Part shown: positions 1 to 9,658 of the stretch, one piece after another | Layout: every line of letters starts with the position of its first letter | How positions within the stretch are numbered: position 1 is the first letter of the stretch | From: Comamonas sp. JUb58 | GTDB lineage: Bacteria; Pseudomonadota; Gammaproteobacteria; Burkholderiales; Burkholderiaceae_C | DNA: 64,000 nt | Direction of reading: 5' to 3' | NCBI RefSeq assembly: GCF_004364775.1 | Contig: NZ_SOAL01000013.1 | Span: 62,001-126,000, forward strand | The notes under the pieces: model-generated | What the model was told of the DNA's origin: nothing | Databases searched by the model: none | What the model saw: the letters and a program-made list of their open reading frames with translations, nothing else | Translations under genes and position numbers: made by a program

Positions 1-7
1 GAAAACC

Positions 8-103
8 ATGTGGATCCATGGAGTGGAGGTGCTGGCCGCGCTGGTCAGTGCTGCGTTGTTTGTCTATCTGGGTTACGCGCTGCTGCGGCCCGAAAAATTC
101 TGA
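8..103 (+). CDS. kdpF: KdpF, small membrane subunit of the K+-transporting P-type ATPase
   Basis: A 31-residue protein made of one hydrophobic helix followed by the tail YALLRPEKF, which is the recognisable end of KdpF. KdpF sits in the inner membrane and stabilises the KdpABC K+ pump. The ATG at 8 is the only start that gives this frame; its ribosome-binding site and the operon promoter lie mostly outside the window. It is followed 19 bases later by another tiny membrane ORF and then by kdpA. Identity rests on the C-terminal motif and the position at the head of kdp. Confidence 0.85.
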   Translation: MWIHGVEVLAALVSAALFVYLGYALLRPEKF

Positions 104-122
104 AAAAACAAGGAAGAGGGCC

Positions 123-215
123 ATGTACATGCTGCAAGACCTGGTATTCGTCGCACTCACGCTGGCCTGTTTTGTCGGCCTGCTGGGCTTTGTTCGCGCC
201 TTGGTGCGCATCTGA
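123..215 (+). CDS. 30-residue single-helix membrane protein between kdpF and kdpA
   Basis: A second very small ORF in the kdp operon. The ATG at 123 is preceded by a GGAAGAGG ribosome-binding site at good spacing. The product is almost entirely one hydrophobic helix (LVFVALTLACFVGLLGFV) ending in a short basic tail RALVRI. It ends 12 bases before kdpA, so it is very probably co-translated with the pump. I believe similar unannotated ORFs accompany kdpF in other genomes, but that is memory and not tested. Its role is unknown; an accessory KdpF-like helix is the simplest guess. Confidence 0.6.
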   Translation: MYMLQDLVFVALTLACFVGLLGFVRALVRI

Positions 216-227
216 GCGGGGGCTGAC

Positions 228-1937
228 ATGGGTTTAGTCTGGATCGAATATGCCGCCTTTGTGGCGGTGCTGGTGCTGCTCACCATCCCCATGGGATGGT
301 GGCTGGCACGCTGCTTTACCAGCCCGCACGACAGCCGGCTGGAGCGCTGGACCTACGCCGCCATGGGCGTGGATCCGAAAGAGCGCATGGGCTGGCAGCG
401 CTATGGCGCGGTGCTGGTGCTGAGCAATGGCCTGCTGATGCTGCTGGGCTACCTGCTGCTGCGGCTGCAGGGCTTGCTGCCGCTCAACCCGCTGCAAAAT
501 GCGGCGCAGACGCCGGATCTGGCGTTCAACACCGCCGCGTCCTTCATCACCAACACCAACTGGCAGGCCTATGCGGGCGAAAGCAGCCTGAGCAATGCCA
601 CGCAGATGGTTGTGATCACCGGCCTGATGTTTGCAGGCTCGGCCGCAGGCCTGGCGGCGGCGGCCGGCTTTGTGCGTGGGCTGGCCCGTGCGGGCAGCCA
701 GGACATTGGCAACTACTGGGTGGACTTTGTGCGCATGCTCTGGCGCGTGCTGCTGCCGCTGTCGCTGCTGCTGGCGCTGGTGTATGTCTGGCAGGGCGTG
801 CCCCAAACCCTGGGCACCGAGGTGATGGCCCACAGCATCGATGGCGGCCGCACCCAACAGCTGCTGATGGGGCCGGTCGCCAGTCTGGAGAGCATCAAGC
901 ACCTGGGCACGAATGGCGGCGGCTTTTTCAGCATGAATGCGGCCCATCCTTTTGAGAACCCCACGCCGCTGACCAATATGCTGCACATCCTGGCGATGCT
1001 GCTGATCCCTGCCGGCATGACCTATGCGCTGGGCGCCATGCTGCTCAAGCGCCGCCAGGGCTGGGTGTTCTTTGGGGCGAGCCTGGTCATCTTCCTGGGC
1101 TTTCTGGCCCTGGTCTGGACGGGCGAGCAAAACGGCAGCAGCCTGCTGGCCCGTGCCGGTGCCGACCAGCAATGGAGCGCCATCCAGTCGGGCGGCAATA
1201 TGGAAGGCAAGGAGCTGCGCTTTGGCATCACCGATACCGCTCTGTTTGTGACGGCCACCACGGCGGCCACCACCGGCTCGGTCAATGCCATGCATGACTC
1301 GCTCACGCCGCTGGGCAGCATCACGCCCCTGGCGCTGATGATGCTCAACTGCGTGTTTGGCGGCGATGGCGTGGGCCTCATCAACCTGCTGCAGTACGCC
1401 ATCCTGACGGTGTTCCTGGCCGGGATGATGATCGGGCGCACGCCTGAGTTCCTGGGCAAGAAGATCGAGGTGCGTGAGATCAAGCTGGTGATGCTCTCCG
1501 TGCTGGCCCACCCGGCCTGCATTCTGGGCTGGACGGCGCTGGCCATGCTCTGGCCGGGCGCTGCCGACAGCCTGAACAACCGCGGCCCGCATGGCTTCTC
1601 CGAAATCTTGTACGCCTATGCCTCGGCCACCGCCAACAACGGCTCGGCCTTTGCGGGCCTGAATGCCAACACGCCCTTCTTCAACACCACCATCGGCCTG
1701 GCGATGCTGATGGGACGCTACCTGACCCTGCTGCCGCTGCTGGCTGTGGCCGGCAGCATGGCCAGCAAGGCCAGCGTGCCCGCCGGTGCCGGCACCTTCC
1801 CTACCGCTACGCCGCTGTTCACCGGATTGCTGGTGTTTGTGGTGCTGGTCGTCGGTGGCCTCACCTTTCTGCCAGCGCTGGCACTGGGGCCGGTCGTCGA
1901 GCACCTGCAGATGTTGGCGGGGCAGCTCTACCCATGA
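228..1937 (+). CDS. kdpA: KdpA, K+-translocating subunit of the Kdp ATPase
   Basis: A 569-residue polytopic inner-membrane protein, close to the usual 557-560 residues. It forms the K+ channel-like pathway of KdpFABC. The four selectivity-filter regions are visible: [47 protein letters not shown] and [11 protein letters not shown]. The ATG at 228 has a GAGCGGGGG ribosome-binding site just upstream. In most bacteria kdpB follows directly; here an 80-base gap with a stem-loop leads into kdpC instead. Confidence 0.97.
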   Translation: MGLVWIEYAAFVAVLVLLTIPMGWWLARCFTSPHDSRLERWTYAAMGVDPKERMGWQRYGAVLVLSNGLLMLLGYLLLRLQGLLPLNPLQNAAQTPDLAFNTAASFITNTNWQAYAGESSLSNATQMVVITGLMFAGSAAGLAAAAGFVRGLARAGSQDIGNYWVDFVRMLWRVLLPLSLLLALVYVWQGVPQTLGTEVMAHSIDGGRTQQLLMGPVASLESIKHLGTNGGGFFSMNAAHPFENPTPLTNMLHILAMLLIPAGMTYALGAMLLKRRQGWVFFGASLVIFLGFLALVWTGEQNGSSLLARAGADQQWSAIQSGGNMEGKELRFGITDTALFVTATTAATTGSVNAMHDSLTPLGSITPLALMMLNCVFGGDGVGLINLLQYAILTVFLAGMMIGRTPEFLGKKIEVREIKLVMLSVLAHPACILGWTALAMLWPGAADSLNNRGPHGFSEILYAYASATANNGSAFAGLNANTPFFNTTIGLAMLMGRYLTLLPLLAVAGSMASKASVPAGAGTFPTATPLFTGLLVFVVLVVGGLTFLPALALGPVVEHLQMLAGQLYP

Positions 1938-1983
1938 GCCCCCACCTTTTGAACCGAACGTGCAACTGATGTGAAGCGAACCG

Positions 1984-2004
1984 GGGCACGGCCAGGCCGT
2001 GCCC
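1984..2004 (+). other. Stem-loop in the kdpA-kdpC gap
   Basis: GGGCACGGC and GCCGTGCCC form a perfect 9-bp stem with a CAG loop in the 80-base gap after kdpA. There is no T-run after it, and the kdpC ribosome-binding site (GCAGGAG) begins almost at once. It may be an mRNA processing or stability element that lets kdpA be expressed at a different level from kdpC and kdpB. Function is inference. Confidence 0.45.
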
Positions 2005-2017
2005 GCAGGAGAAAAAC

Positions 2018-2716
2018 ATGACAAGCCTTGATTCCGATAAACGCCTGCCAGCGCTGCATGCGCAGCAGGCCGCCGCCCCCGCCGCCGCAGGCTGGAGCCG
2101 CACCTTGGGCAGCAGTGCCCGCGCCGCCGTGCTGGTGCTGCTGCTCTGCGGCGTGGCCTACCCGCTGGCAACCACGGGCGTCGCCCAGGCGCTGCTGCCC
2201 CATGCCGCCAATGGCTCGCTGGTGCTGCGCGATGGCCAGATCGTGGGCTCGGCCCTGATCGGCCAATCCTTTGACAGCGCCCGCTACTTCCATGGCCGGC
2301 CCAGCGCCACCACGGCACCTGACCCCAAACAGGACGGGGCCAGCATCGCTGCGCCCTACAACGCCGGCCTGTCCGGCGCCAGCAACCAGGGCGTCAGCAG
2401 CCAGGGGCTGGCCGATAGCGTGGCCGAACGTGTGGCGCAGTACCGCAGCACCAATGGCCTGGCGGTCGATGCCGCCGTGCCGGTTGATGCGGTCACCGCA
2501 TCGGCATCGGGCCTGGATCCGCATATCTCGGTTGCCAATGCCCAGCTGCAATTGGCACGCGTGGCGCGCGAGCGGCAATTGCCGCCCGCCCAGGTGCAGC
2601 AGTTGCTGGACCAGGCCACGCAGCAGCGCACTGGCTACCTGCTCGGTGAGCCGCGCGTGAACGTGCTGGCGCTCAATATGGCGCTGGATGCACTGCCAAC
2701 CCGGAGCCAACCATGA
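2018..2716 (+). CDS. kdpC: KdpC, chaperone-like subunit of the Kdp ATPase
   Basis: A 232-residue protein with one N-terminal membrane helix (about residues 33-55) and a periplasmic domain. KdpC assists K+ loading and assembly of the KdpFABC pump. Family motifs are clear: [25 protein letters not shown], and [13 protein letters not shown] near the end. It is longer than the usual 190-200 residues because of an Ala/Pro-rich cytoplasmic N-terminus of about 30 residues. It lies upstream of kdpB instead of downstream, and its TGA overlaps the kdpB ATG (ATGA), so the two are translationally coupled. Confidence 0.96.
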   Translation: MTSLDSDKRLPALHAQQAAAPAAAGWSRTLGSSARAAVLVLLLCGVAYPLATTGVAQALLPHAANGSLVLRDGQIVGSALIGQSFDSARYFHGRPSATTAPDPKQDGASIAAPYNAGLSGASNQGVSSQGLADSVAERVAQYRSTNGLAVDAAVPVDAVTASASGLDPHISVANAQLQLARVARERQLPPAQVQQLLDQATQQRTGYLLGEPRVNVLALNMALDALPTRSQP

Positions 2717-4800
2717 ACACCAAAAAACTGACGGCATCCGCCGGCCTGGGCGATCTGGCACTGCTGCAGGCTGCTGCCTGGGATGCACTGCGCAAACTCT
2801 CGCCCCGCCTGCAATGGACCAACCCGGTCATGTTTGTGGTCTACCTGGGCGCCTGGCTCACCAGCCTGCTGTGGCTGCAAGCGCTGTTCATGGGCCAGGC
2901 CAACAGCGGCTTTACCTTGGCCATTGCCGGTTGGCTGTGGTTCACCGTGCTGTTTGCCAACTTTGCCGAGGCGCTGGCCGAAGGGCGCAGCCGCGCGCAG
3001 GCCGCCAGCCTGCGCGGCATGAAGCGCGACACGGTGGCCAAGGTACTGCAGCAAGCGCAGCATGGCGCCGCCTGGACGGCCCAGCCCGCCAGCAGCCTGA
3101 GCAAGGGCACATTCCTGCTGGTGGAAGCCGGCGATGTGATCGCGCTCGACGGCACCGTGGTGGAAGGCGTGGCCTCGGTCGATGAGAGCGCCATCACCGG
3201 CGAATCGGCCCCCGTGGTGCGCGAGGCCGGTGGCGATTTCTCGTCGGTGACCGGTGGCACGCGCGTGCTGTCCGACTGGCTGGTGGTCGAGGTCACGGTG
3301 AACCCGGGCGAGTCGTTTCTGGACCGCATGATCTCCATGGTCGAATCGGCCAAGCGCCAGAAGACCCCCAACGAGCTGGCGCTGGGCATCCTGCTGGTGG
3401 GGCTCACCCTCGTGTTTCTGATGGTCATCGTCACGCTCTGGCCGTTCTCGGTCTTTGCGGTGGCGCAATCGGGCAGCGGCAGTGCCGTTGGCATCGCCGT
3501 GCTGGTGGCCCTGCTGGTCTGCCTGATCCCGACCACCATCGGCGGGCTGCTGTCGGCCATTGGCGTGGCCGGCATGGGCCGCATGATGCAGGCCAATGTG
3601 ATCGCCACCTCGGGCCGCGCGGTCGAGGCGGCGGGCGATGTGGATGTGCTGCTGCTGGACAAGACCGGCACCATCACCCTGGGCAACCGCCAGGCCAGCG
3701 AATTCTTGCCAGCGCCTGGCGTGAGCGCAGCGCTGCTGGCCGAGGCCGCACTGCTGTCGTCGATGGCCGATGACACCCCCGAAGGCCGCAGCGTGGTGGC
3801 CCTGGCCCATGAGCGCCATGGCCTGACCCTCGCTGCGCTCGACCCCGCCCAGGCCCAGCCGGTGCCCTTTACCGCCCAGACCCGCATGAGCGGCCTGGAC
3901 CTGGCGGGCCCCAGCGGCCAGCGCAGCCTGCGCAAAGGCGCGGCTGATGCGCTGCGCCGCCATGTCGAGTCGCTGGGCGGGCATTTTCCGCAGGCGGTGC
4001 AGCTGGCGGTGGAGAGCGTCTCGCGCAAAGGCAGTACGCCGCTGGTCGTTGCCGAAGGCGCCCAGGTGCTGGGCGTCATCGAGCTCAAGGATGTGGTCAA
4101 ACCCGGCATGCGCGAGCGCTTTGCGCAGCTGCGCCGCATGGGCATCCAGACAGTGATGGTCACCGGCGACAACCCCTTGACTGCTGCCGCCATTGCCGCC
4201 GAGGCCGGTGTGGACGACTACCTGGCCGAGGCCCGGCCCGAGGACAAGCTCCAGCTGATCCGCAGCCACCAGGCCGCGGGCCGCCTGGTGGCCATGACGG
4301 GCGATGGCACCAATGATGCCCCCGCACTGGCCCAGGCCGATGTGGCCGTCGCGATGAACAGCGGCACGCAGGCCGCCAAGGAAGCCGCCAATATGGTGGA
4401 CCTGGACAGCAACCCCACCAAGCTCATCGAGGTGGTGGAGACCGGCAAGCAGATGCTGATGACGCGCGGCGCGCTCACCACCTTCAGCATTGCCAACGAT
4501 GTGGCCAAGTACTTTGCCATCATCCCGGCCGCCTTTGTCGCCACCTACCCGCAGCTGGCATCGCTCAACATCATGGGCTTGCACAGTGCCGATTCCGCCA
4601 TTCTGAGCGCCGTTATCTTCAATGCGCTGATCATCATCGCGCTGGTGCCGCTGGCCTTGCGCGGTGTGCGCTACCGGGCCGTGGGAGCTGCTGCTTTGCT
4701 GCGCCGCAATCTGCTGATCTACGGTCTGGGCGGTTTGCTGGTGCCGTTTGTCGGCATCAAGCTGATCGACATGCTGCTGACAGCCACTGGCTTGGTCTAA
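2713..4800 (+). CDS. kdpB: KdpB, catalytic P-type ATPase subunit
   Basis: A 695-residue P-type ATPase. The phosphorylation motif [11 protein letters not shown] places the aspartate at residue 316; TGES in the actuator domain and [11 protein letters not shown] in the hinge are intact, as is TGDNPLTA. It hydrolyses ATP to energise K+ uptake through KdpA. The start overlaps kdpC by four bases. The kdpD ATG follows 25 bases after the stop, so kdpD belongs to the same transcript. Length and motifs are normal for the family; only the gene order is odd. Confidence 0.98.
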   Translation: MNTKKLTASAGLGDLALLQAAAWDALRKLSPRLQWTNPVMFVVYLGAWLTSLLWLQALFMGQANSGFTLAIAGWLWFTVLFANFAEALAEGRSRAQAASLRGMKRDTVAKVLQQAQHGAAWTAQPASSLSKGTFLLVEAGDVIALDGTVVEGVASVDESAITGESAPVVREAGGDFSSVTGGTRVLSDWLVVEVTVNPGESFLDRMISMVESAKRQKTPNELALGILLVGLTLVFLMVIVTLWPFSVFAVAQSGSGSAVGIAVLVALLVCLIPTTIGGLLSAIGVAGMGRMMQANVIATSGRAVEAAGDVDVLLLDKTGTITLGNRQASEFLPAPGVSAALLAEAALLSSMADDTPEGRSVVALAHERHGLTLAALDPAQAQPVPFTAQTRMSGLDLAGPSGQRSLRKGAADALRRHVESLGGHFPQAVQLAVESVSRKGSTPLVVAEGAQVLGVIELKDVVKPGMRERFAQLRRMGIQTVMVTGDNPLTAAAIAAEAGVDDYLAEARPEDKLQLIRSHQAAGRLVAMTGDGTNDAPALAQADVAVAMNSGTQAAKEAANMVDLDSNPTKLIEVVETGKQMLMTRGALTTFSIANDVAKYFAIIPAAFVATYPQLASLNIMGLHSADSAILSAVIFNALIIIALVPLALRGVRYRAVGAAALLRRNLLIYGLGGLLVPFVGIKLIDMLLTATGLV

Positions 4801-4825
4801 GGGCTTGGCCCACAATAGCGCCACC

Positions 4826-7516
4826 ATGCCCAACCCCAGCAACACCCCCAGCGCAGTCGCCACACGGCCCGACCCGGACGCGCTGGTCGCCCAGCTCAAG
4901 GCCGACCAGCAGCAGGCCGCGCGTGGCAAGCTGCGCATCTACTTTGGCTCCAATGCCGGGGTAGGCAAGACCTATGCGATGCTGGCGGCTGCGCAGCGCG
5001 AGCGCCAGGCTGGCCGCCAGGTGCTGGTGGGCCTGGTGGAGACCCATGACCGGGCCGAGACCGTGCAGCAGCTGCATGGCCTGGAGCTATTGCCCCGCCG
5101 CATGCTGGCCCACCAGGGCCGCCAGCGCGAGGCCTTTGACCTGGATGCCGCGCTGGCACGCCACCCGCAGGTGCTGCTGCTGGACGAGCTGGCCCACAGC
5201 AATGCACCCGGCTCGCGCCATCCCAAGCGCTGGCAGGATGTGCAGGAGCTGCTCGATGCCGGCATTGATGTCTGGACCACGCTGAATGTCCAACACCTGG
5301 AGAGCCTCAACGATGTGGTGGGCGGCATTGTCGGCATCCAGGTGCATGAGACCGTGCCCGACCATATCTTTGACGATGCCAGCGAAGTCATCGTGGTTGA
5401 CCTGCCGCCCGAGGAACTGCTCAAGCGCCTCAAGGCCGGCAAGATCTACCCGCTGGAGCAGGCTGAGCGGGCCTCGCACCATTTCTTCCGCCTGGGCAAC
5501 CTGCTGGCCCTGCGCGAGCTGGCCTTGCGCCGCACGGCCGACCGGGTCGATGAGGACATGCGCGACTACCGGCGCGAGCGCGCCATCGGCGATGTCTGGC
5601 CCACGCGGGAACGCTTGCTGGTAGCAGTAGGCGGCCAGGCCGGCGACGATGCCTTGGTGCGCCAGGTGGCCCGTCTGGCACGGCGCCTGGAGGCCGACTG
5701 GATGGTCGTCTATGTGGATGCGCCGGCGCGCCAGCACCGCTCTGCGCAGTCGCAGCAGGCCGTGCTCAAAACCCTGGCGCTGGCCGCGCGCCTGGGGGCC
5801 GATACCGCGACGATCCCCGGTGCGCAGGTGGCAGCTGCGCTGGTCGACTTTGCGCGCGAGCGCAATGCCAGCCACCTGGTGCTGGCCCGTGTGCCGCCAA
5901 CGGCCATGCGCTGGTGGCACTGGGCCGCATCGCGCCTGCCCGAGCAGATTGCCCGGCTGGACCCGGGCCTGGATGTGCTGCTGCTGTCCGTGCCCCGGCC
6001 GCGCAACCGGCCCGAGCCCGCGCCGGTGCGTGAGACGCCCTGGCCCTGGCGCGGCTACCTGGGCGCCAGCCTGGCCTGCGGCGCTGCCGCGCTGCTGGCG
6101 CAGGCCCTGCTGCAGGTGTTTGACCCCGCCAATGTGGTGATGCTGTTTTTGCTGGTGGTCGTGTTGTCGGCCCTGCGCTGGGGCCGGGGTCCGGGCGCCT
6201 GGGCGGCGCTGTTGTCGGTGCTGCTGTTTGATTTTTGCTTTGTGCCGCCGCGCAACTCCTTTGGCGTGAACGACACGCAGTACATCTTCACCTTCTGCCT
6301 GATGCTGGGCGTGGCCCTGGTCTGCGGCCAGCTGATGGCGCGGCTGCGCCATGAGGCCCGGGTGGCCGCCGAGCGCGAGCGCCGCGCCGGCGCGCTGGCA
6401 CGCCTGGCCCGCGATCTGTCCGGCGCACTGACGCAGGAGCAGGTGGTGCAGACGGCGCTGACCACGATGGCCGGCGTGCTCGATGCCCGCACCGGCCTGC
6501 TGCTGCCCGATGCGCAGGAGCAGCTGCATGCCGCACCCGGCAGCGAGGCCAAGATGGACAGCAGCGTGGGCCGCTGGAGCATGGAGCACAGCCAGATGGC
6601 CGGCCGGGGCACAGACACCCTGGCGGCATCCGATGCGCTCTATGTGCCGCTGATGGCGCCGGTGCGCGCGCGCGGCGTGCTGGTGCTGCAGCTGCGCACG
6701 CCCGATCGCCTCAAGGTGCCCGAAGAGCGCCGCCTGCTGGACGCCTGTGCCAGCCAGATTGCGCTGGCGCTGGAGCGCGTGCATTTTGTCGAAGTGGCCC
6801 AGCAGACCCAGGTGGCGATGGAGGGCGAGCGCATGCGCAACACCTTGCTGTCGTCGGTATCGCATGACCTGCGCACGCCCCTCACCAGCATCCTGGGTGC
6901 CGCCCAGGCGGGGCTGCCCCATGCGCCGCCCGGCCCCGCGCAGGACATGCTGGCGCAGATCCGTAACCAGGCCCAGGCCTTGCAGCAGCTGATGGACAAC
7001 CTGCTGGCCATGGCCCGGCTGCAGCAGGATGGCGTGCACCTGCAGAGCGCCTGGATCCCCGTCGATGAGCTGGTCGGCAGCGCCTTGCGCCAGCTGGGCG
7101 GGCGCCTGGCCGAGCACCCGGTGCAGCTGCAGTTGCCGGCCGATTTGCCGCTGCTGTGGATAGATGCCGCGATGATGGAGCGGGTGCTGGTCAACCTGCT
7201 GGACAACGCCAGCAAGTACACGCCCGTGGGCACCGCCGTGCGGGTGACGGCGCAAGTGGAGCGCGATCAGCTGCTGCTGCGGGTGCAGGACAGCGGGCCG
7301 GGCCTGCCGGCGCACCTGGCGCCCGAGCAGCTGTTTGCGCCCTTCAGCCGGGGCCATGCCGAGTCCAGCATCTCCGGCATTGGGCTGGGGCTGGCGCTGG
7401 CCCAGCGCATTGTGCAGGCCCACGGCGGCAGCTTGCATGCCGCTGCGGCCGAGCCAGGGCCAGGGGCCGTGTTCAGCCTGGTGCTGCCGGTGCTGCCTCA
7501 GCCGGCGCTGGATTGA
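4826..7516 (+). CDS. kdpD: KdpD, osmosensitive K+ sensor histidine kinase
   Basis: An 896-residue membrane kinase that senses K+ limitation and phosphorylates KdpE. In order: KdpD sensor domain with Walker A GSNAGVGKT (residues 41-49) and DELAH; a USP-like domain; four membrane helices (about 410-500); a GAF-like region; the HisKA H-box SVSHDLRTPLTS with His680; and HATPase boxes NLLDNASKYTP, DSGPGLP and GIGLGLAL. I chose the ATG at 4826 over a TTG at 4805, which has no advantage. The 3' end overlaps the convergent cobF by 19 bases. Its partner kdpE is not next to it but about 7.6 kb downstream. Confidence 0.96.
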   Translation: MPNPSNTPSAVATRPDPDALVAQLKADQQQAARGKLRIYFGSNAGVGKTYAMLAAAQRERQAGRQVLVGLVETHDRAETVQQLHGLELLPRRMLAHQGRQREAFDLDAALARHPQVLLLDELAHSNAPGSRHPKRWQDVQELLDAGIDVWTTLNVQHLESLNDVVGGIVGIQVHETVPDHIFDDASEVIVVDLPPEELLKRLKAGKIYPLEQAERASHHFFRLGNLLALRELALRRTADRVDEDMRDYRRERAIGDVWPTRERLLVAVGGQAGDDALVRQVARLARRLEADWMVVYVDAPARQHRSAQSQQAVLKTLALAARLGADTATIPGAQVAAALVDFARERNASHLVLARVPPTAMRWWHWAASRLPEQIARLDPGLDVLLLSVPRPRNRPEPAPVRETPWPWRGYLGASLACGAAALLAQALLQVFDPANVVMLFLLVVVLSALRWGRGPGAWAALLSVLLFDFCFVPPRNSFGVNDTQYIFTFCLMLGVALVCGQLMARLRHEARVAAERERRAGALARLARDLSGALTQEQVVQTALTTMAGVLDARTGLLLPDAQEQLHAAPGSEAKMDSSVGRWSMEHSQMAGRGTDTLAASDALYVPLMAPVRARGVLVLQLRTPDRLKVPEERRLLDACASQIALALERVHFVEVAQQTQVAMEGERMRNTLLSSVSHDLRTPLTSILGAAQAGLPHAPPGPAQDMLAQIRNQAQALQQLMDNLLAMARLQQDGVHLQSAWIPVDELVGSALRQLGGRLAEHPVQLQLPADLPLLWIDAAMMERVLVNLLDNASKYTPVGTAVRVTAQVERDQLLLRVQDSGPGLPAHLAPEQLFAPFSRGHAESSISGIGLGLALAQRIVQAHGGSLHAAAAEPGPGAVFSLVLPVLPQPALD

Positions 7517-8337
7517 GTGGCGGTTGCTGCACCGGGCAGGCGGCGCAGCAGGTAGATATCCATGATCCAGCCATGCTGGGCGCGCGCAGCGGCGCGGGTG
7601 GCCACAATGCGCCCGGCCGCCTCGGCCAGTGGGCCGTGCTCCAGGCATTGCTGGGCCATGCCCAGGTAGGCGCCCCACCAGATGTAGACACCACGGGCCT
7701 GCGCGGCCGGCAGGCTGTTGAAGCTGCACTGGCCATCCAGCATCACCACCAGCGTGTCCACCCCGGCCGGCCAGCCTTGCTCGCGCAGCTGGCGGCCGGT
7801 GGTGACGGTAAAGGGCTGGCCAATGTCATTGACGGCAATCGCATGCGCGGCGGTGAGCGCCTGCATCGAGGTGATGCCGGCGATGACCGTGACCTGCAGC
7901 GGCGCGGGCTGCATGCGTGCGGCAATGCGCAGGGTGCTGTCGTAGAGCGATGGATCGCCCCAGACCAGCAGTGCCACCTGCAGCACGCCGTTATCCGCAC
8001 GCGGCACCAGGCCGCTCTCCAGCGCCTGCGCAATCGCGGCCTGCCAGCGCAGGGTGATGGCCGCATGCCATTCATCGACCTGGTTCAGGTAGTCATCGCC
8101 TTGGCTGCGGCGCTCGGGCATGTCAAAGCCGGCGATCTGCGGCGCGGGCTGCTGCAGCACGGCATCGCAGAGCGACTGGCGCAGCGCTGCCAGCTCAGCC
8201 TTGTCCTCGCCCTTGTGGGGCAGCAGCAGCAGGTCGGCCGCATTCATTGCGGCAATGGCCTGGCGGGTCAGGTGGTCGGGGTTGCCGGTGCCAATGCCGA
8301 TCAGGCTCAGGGCGACCGGCGGCAAGCTGCTGCTCAT
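7498..8337 (-). CDS. cobF: CobF, precorrin-6A synthase (deacetylating)
   Basis: A 279-residue SAM-dependent methyltransferase of the tetrapyrrole methylase fold. CobF methylates C-1 of precorrin-5 and removes the acetyl group, a step of the oxygen-dependent cobalamin route. Visible features are the N-terminal [16 protein letters not shown], the [13 protein letters not shown] stretch typical of CobF and [11 protein letters not shown]. The start overlaps the cobM stop as ATGA. It is the last gene of the minus-strand cob operon, and its end overlaps the 3' end of kdpD. Confidence 0.93.
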   Translation of the reverse strand: MSSSLPPVALSLIGIGTGNPDHLTRQAIAAMNAADLLLLPHKGEDKAELAALRQSLCDAVLQQPAPQIAGFDMPERRSQGDDYLNQVDEWHAAITLRWQAAIAQALESGLVPRADNGVLQVALLVWGDPSLYDSTLRIAARMQPAPLQVTVIAGITSMQALTAAHAIAVNDIGQPFTVTTGRQLREQGWPAGVDTLVVMLDGQCSFNSLPAAQARGVYIWWGAYLGMAQQCLEHGPLAEAAGRIVATRAAARAQHGWIMDIYLLRRLPGAATATQSSAG

Positions 8338-9182
8338 GCCTGGCCTTCGCTCTTCGCTGGGTTGGCAGCCAGCGGCCGGTCGGTGGCGGTATCCACCGCC
8401 GCCTGTGGCGCCGGAAAGCGCGGCTGGGTGCCCTGGGGCCGGTAGCGGCGGTCGTAGTCGGTGGCGTAGAGGCGGCTTTCGCCAAAGTCCTCGGCGCTGA
8501 TACTGCGGCCCACCAGGATGATGGCGGTGCGCTCCATGCTGGTGGCGACGGCCTGGGCCAGTTGGCCCACGCTGGTGCGCACAACGGTTTCATCGGGCCA
8601 GCTGGCGCGCCAGACGATGGCAGCCGGGCAGTCGGCGCCGTAGTGGGGCAGCAGCTCGCTTTGCACCTTCTCGGCCACATGGATGGACAGGTGGATCGCC
8701 AGCACCGCGCCGGTGGCGGCAAAGGCGGCCAGCTGCTCGCCCTCGGGCATGGCGGTGGCGCGGCCCGAGGTGCGCGTCAGCACCACCGATTGGCACAGGC
8801 CGGGCAGGGTCAGCTCGGCCCCCAGGGTGGCGGCAGCCGCGGCAAACGAGGGCACGCCTGGCGTCACGCTGTAGGCAATGCCCAGCGCGCGCAGGCGGCG
8901 CAGCTGCTCGCCCATGGCCGACCAGACCGACAGATCGCCCGAATGCAGGCGCGCCACATCCTGGCCCTGCGCATCGGCGGCGCGGATCTCCTCGATGATC
9001 TCGTCCAGGCTCATCGATGCGGTGTTGACGATGCGCGCGCCGGGCGGGCAGTGGGCCAGCAGCTCGCGCGGGATCAGTGAGCCCGCATAGAGGCAGACGG
9101 GACAGCTGGCCATCAGGTCGCGGCCACGCACGGTGATCAGGTCGGCAGCGCCGGGGCCGGCGCCGATGAAATGCACGGTCAT
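8334..9182 (-). CDS. cobM: CobM, precorrin-4 C11-methyltransferase
   Basis: A 282-residue SAM-dependent methyltransferase that converts precorrin-4 to precorrin-5. The start [27 protein letters not shown], the [14 protein letters not shown] motif and the [12 protein letters not shown] loop are characteristic. The last 40 residues or so are a poorly conserved Pro/Ala-rich tail. It overlaps cobE upstream and cobF downstream by four bases each (ATGA), which indicates translational coupling. Confidence 0.96.
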   Translation of the reverse strand: MTVHFIGAGPGAADLITVRGRDLMASCPVCLYAGSLIPRELLAHCPPGARIVNTASMSLDEIIEEIRAADAQGQDVARLHSGDLSVWSAMGEQLRRLRALGIAYSVTPGVPSFAAAAATLGAELTLPGLCQSVVLTRTSGRATAMPEGEQLAAFAATGAVLAIHLSIHVAEKVQSELLPHYGADCPAAIVWRASWPDETVVRTSVGQLAQAVATSMERTAIILVGRSISAEDFGESRLYATDYDRRYRPQGTQPRFPAPQAAVDTATDRPLAANPAKSEGQA

Positions 9183-9658
9183 GCCGTAACTCCTTGGGTT
9201 TGTGGATCAGCCGGGCGCAGGCCCGCTGCCATACAACAATAGGGGGTGGCGCCGCGCTCGCGCAGCGCGGCGGCCAGGGTGGCGCTGCCGTCGCCCGCCA
9301 CCAGGCGGGCCAGCAGCAAGCGGGGCGCAGGTGCAGCCGCAGACAGGGCCACGGCCTCGGCCACGCTGCCGGTGCCATAGCGCGCCAGCAGGCGCGGCGA
9401 CTGTGTGACTACGGCTTGGGCGGGCAGGGCCTGCTCGGCCACCGCCACAATCGCCACCGCAAAGGGCAGCTGCGCGGCCCACTGCTGCAGCGCCGGCCGC
9501 TGCTCCTTGCCTTGCAGCACGGCTACCGCGCAAAACTCGGCCAGCGCGGGCTGGTCCTGCCGGGCCTGCAGCCACAGTGCCTGCAGATCAGCGGCCCGGG
9601 CCTGGGCACGCAAACCCATGCCCAGCACCACGCAGCGGTGCGGCGCTGCCGCTGTCAT
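9179..9658 (-). CDS. cobE: CobE/CbiG C-terminal-type cobalamin biosynthesis protein
   Basis: A 159-residue protein resembling CobE, the small protein related to the C-terminal domain of CbiG. The motif [14 protein letters not shown] and the position between cobL and cobM support this. I placed the start at the ATG at 9658, which overlaps the cobL TGA as ATGA, although an ATG five codons earlier (9673) is also open. The biochemical role of CobE in the aerobic pathway is not firmly established. Confidence 0.82.
   Translation of the reverse strand: MTAAAPHRCVVLGMGLRAQARAADLQALWLQARQDQPALAEFCAVAVLQGKEQRPALQQWAAQLPFAVAIVAVAEQALPAQAVVTQSPRLLARYGTGSVAEAVALSAAAPAPRLLLARLVAGDGSATLAAALRERGATPYCCMAAGLRPADPQTQGVTA

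Noticed and set aside
234-2318. 694-codon open frame on the minus strand opposite kdpA-kdpC
   Set aside because: Its product is a low-complexity Gln/His/Arg/Ala-rich sequence typical of the antisense of GC-rich genes; kdpA and kdpC are certain.
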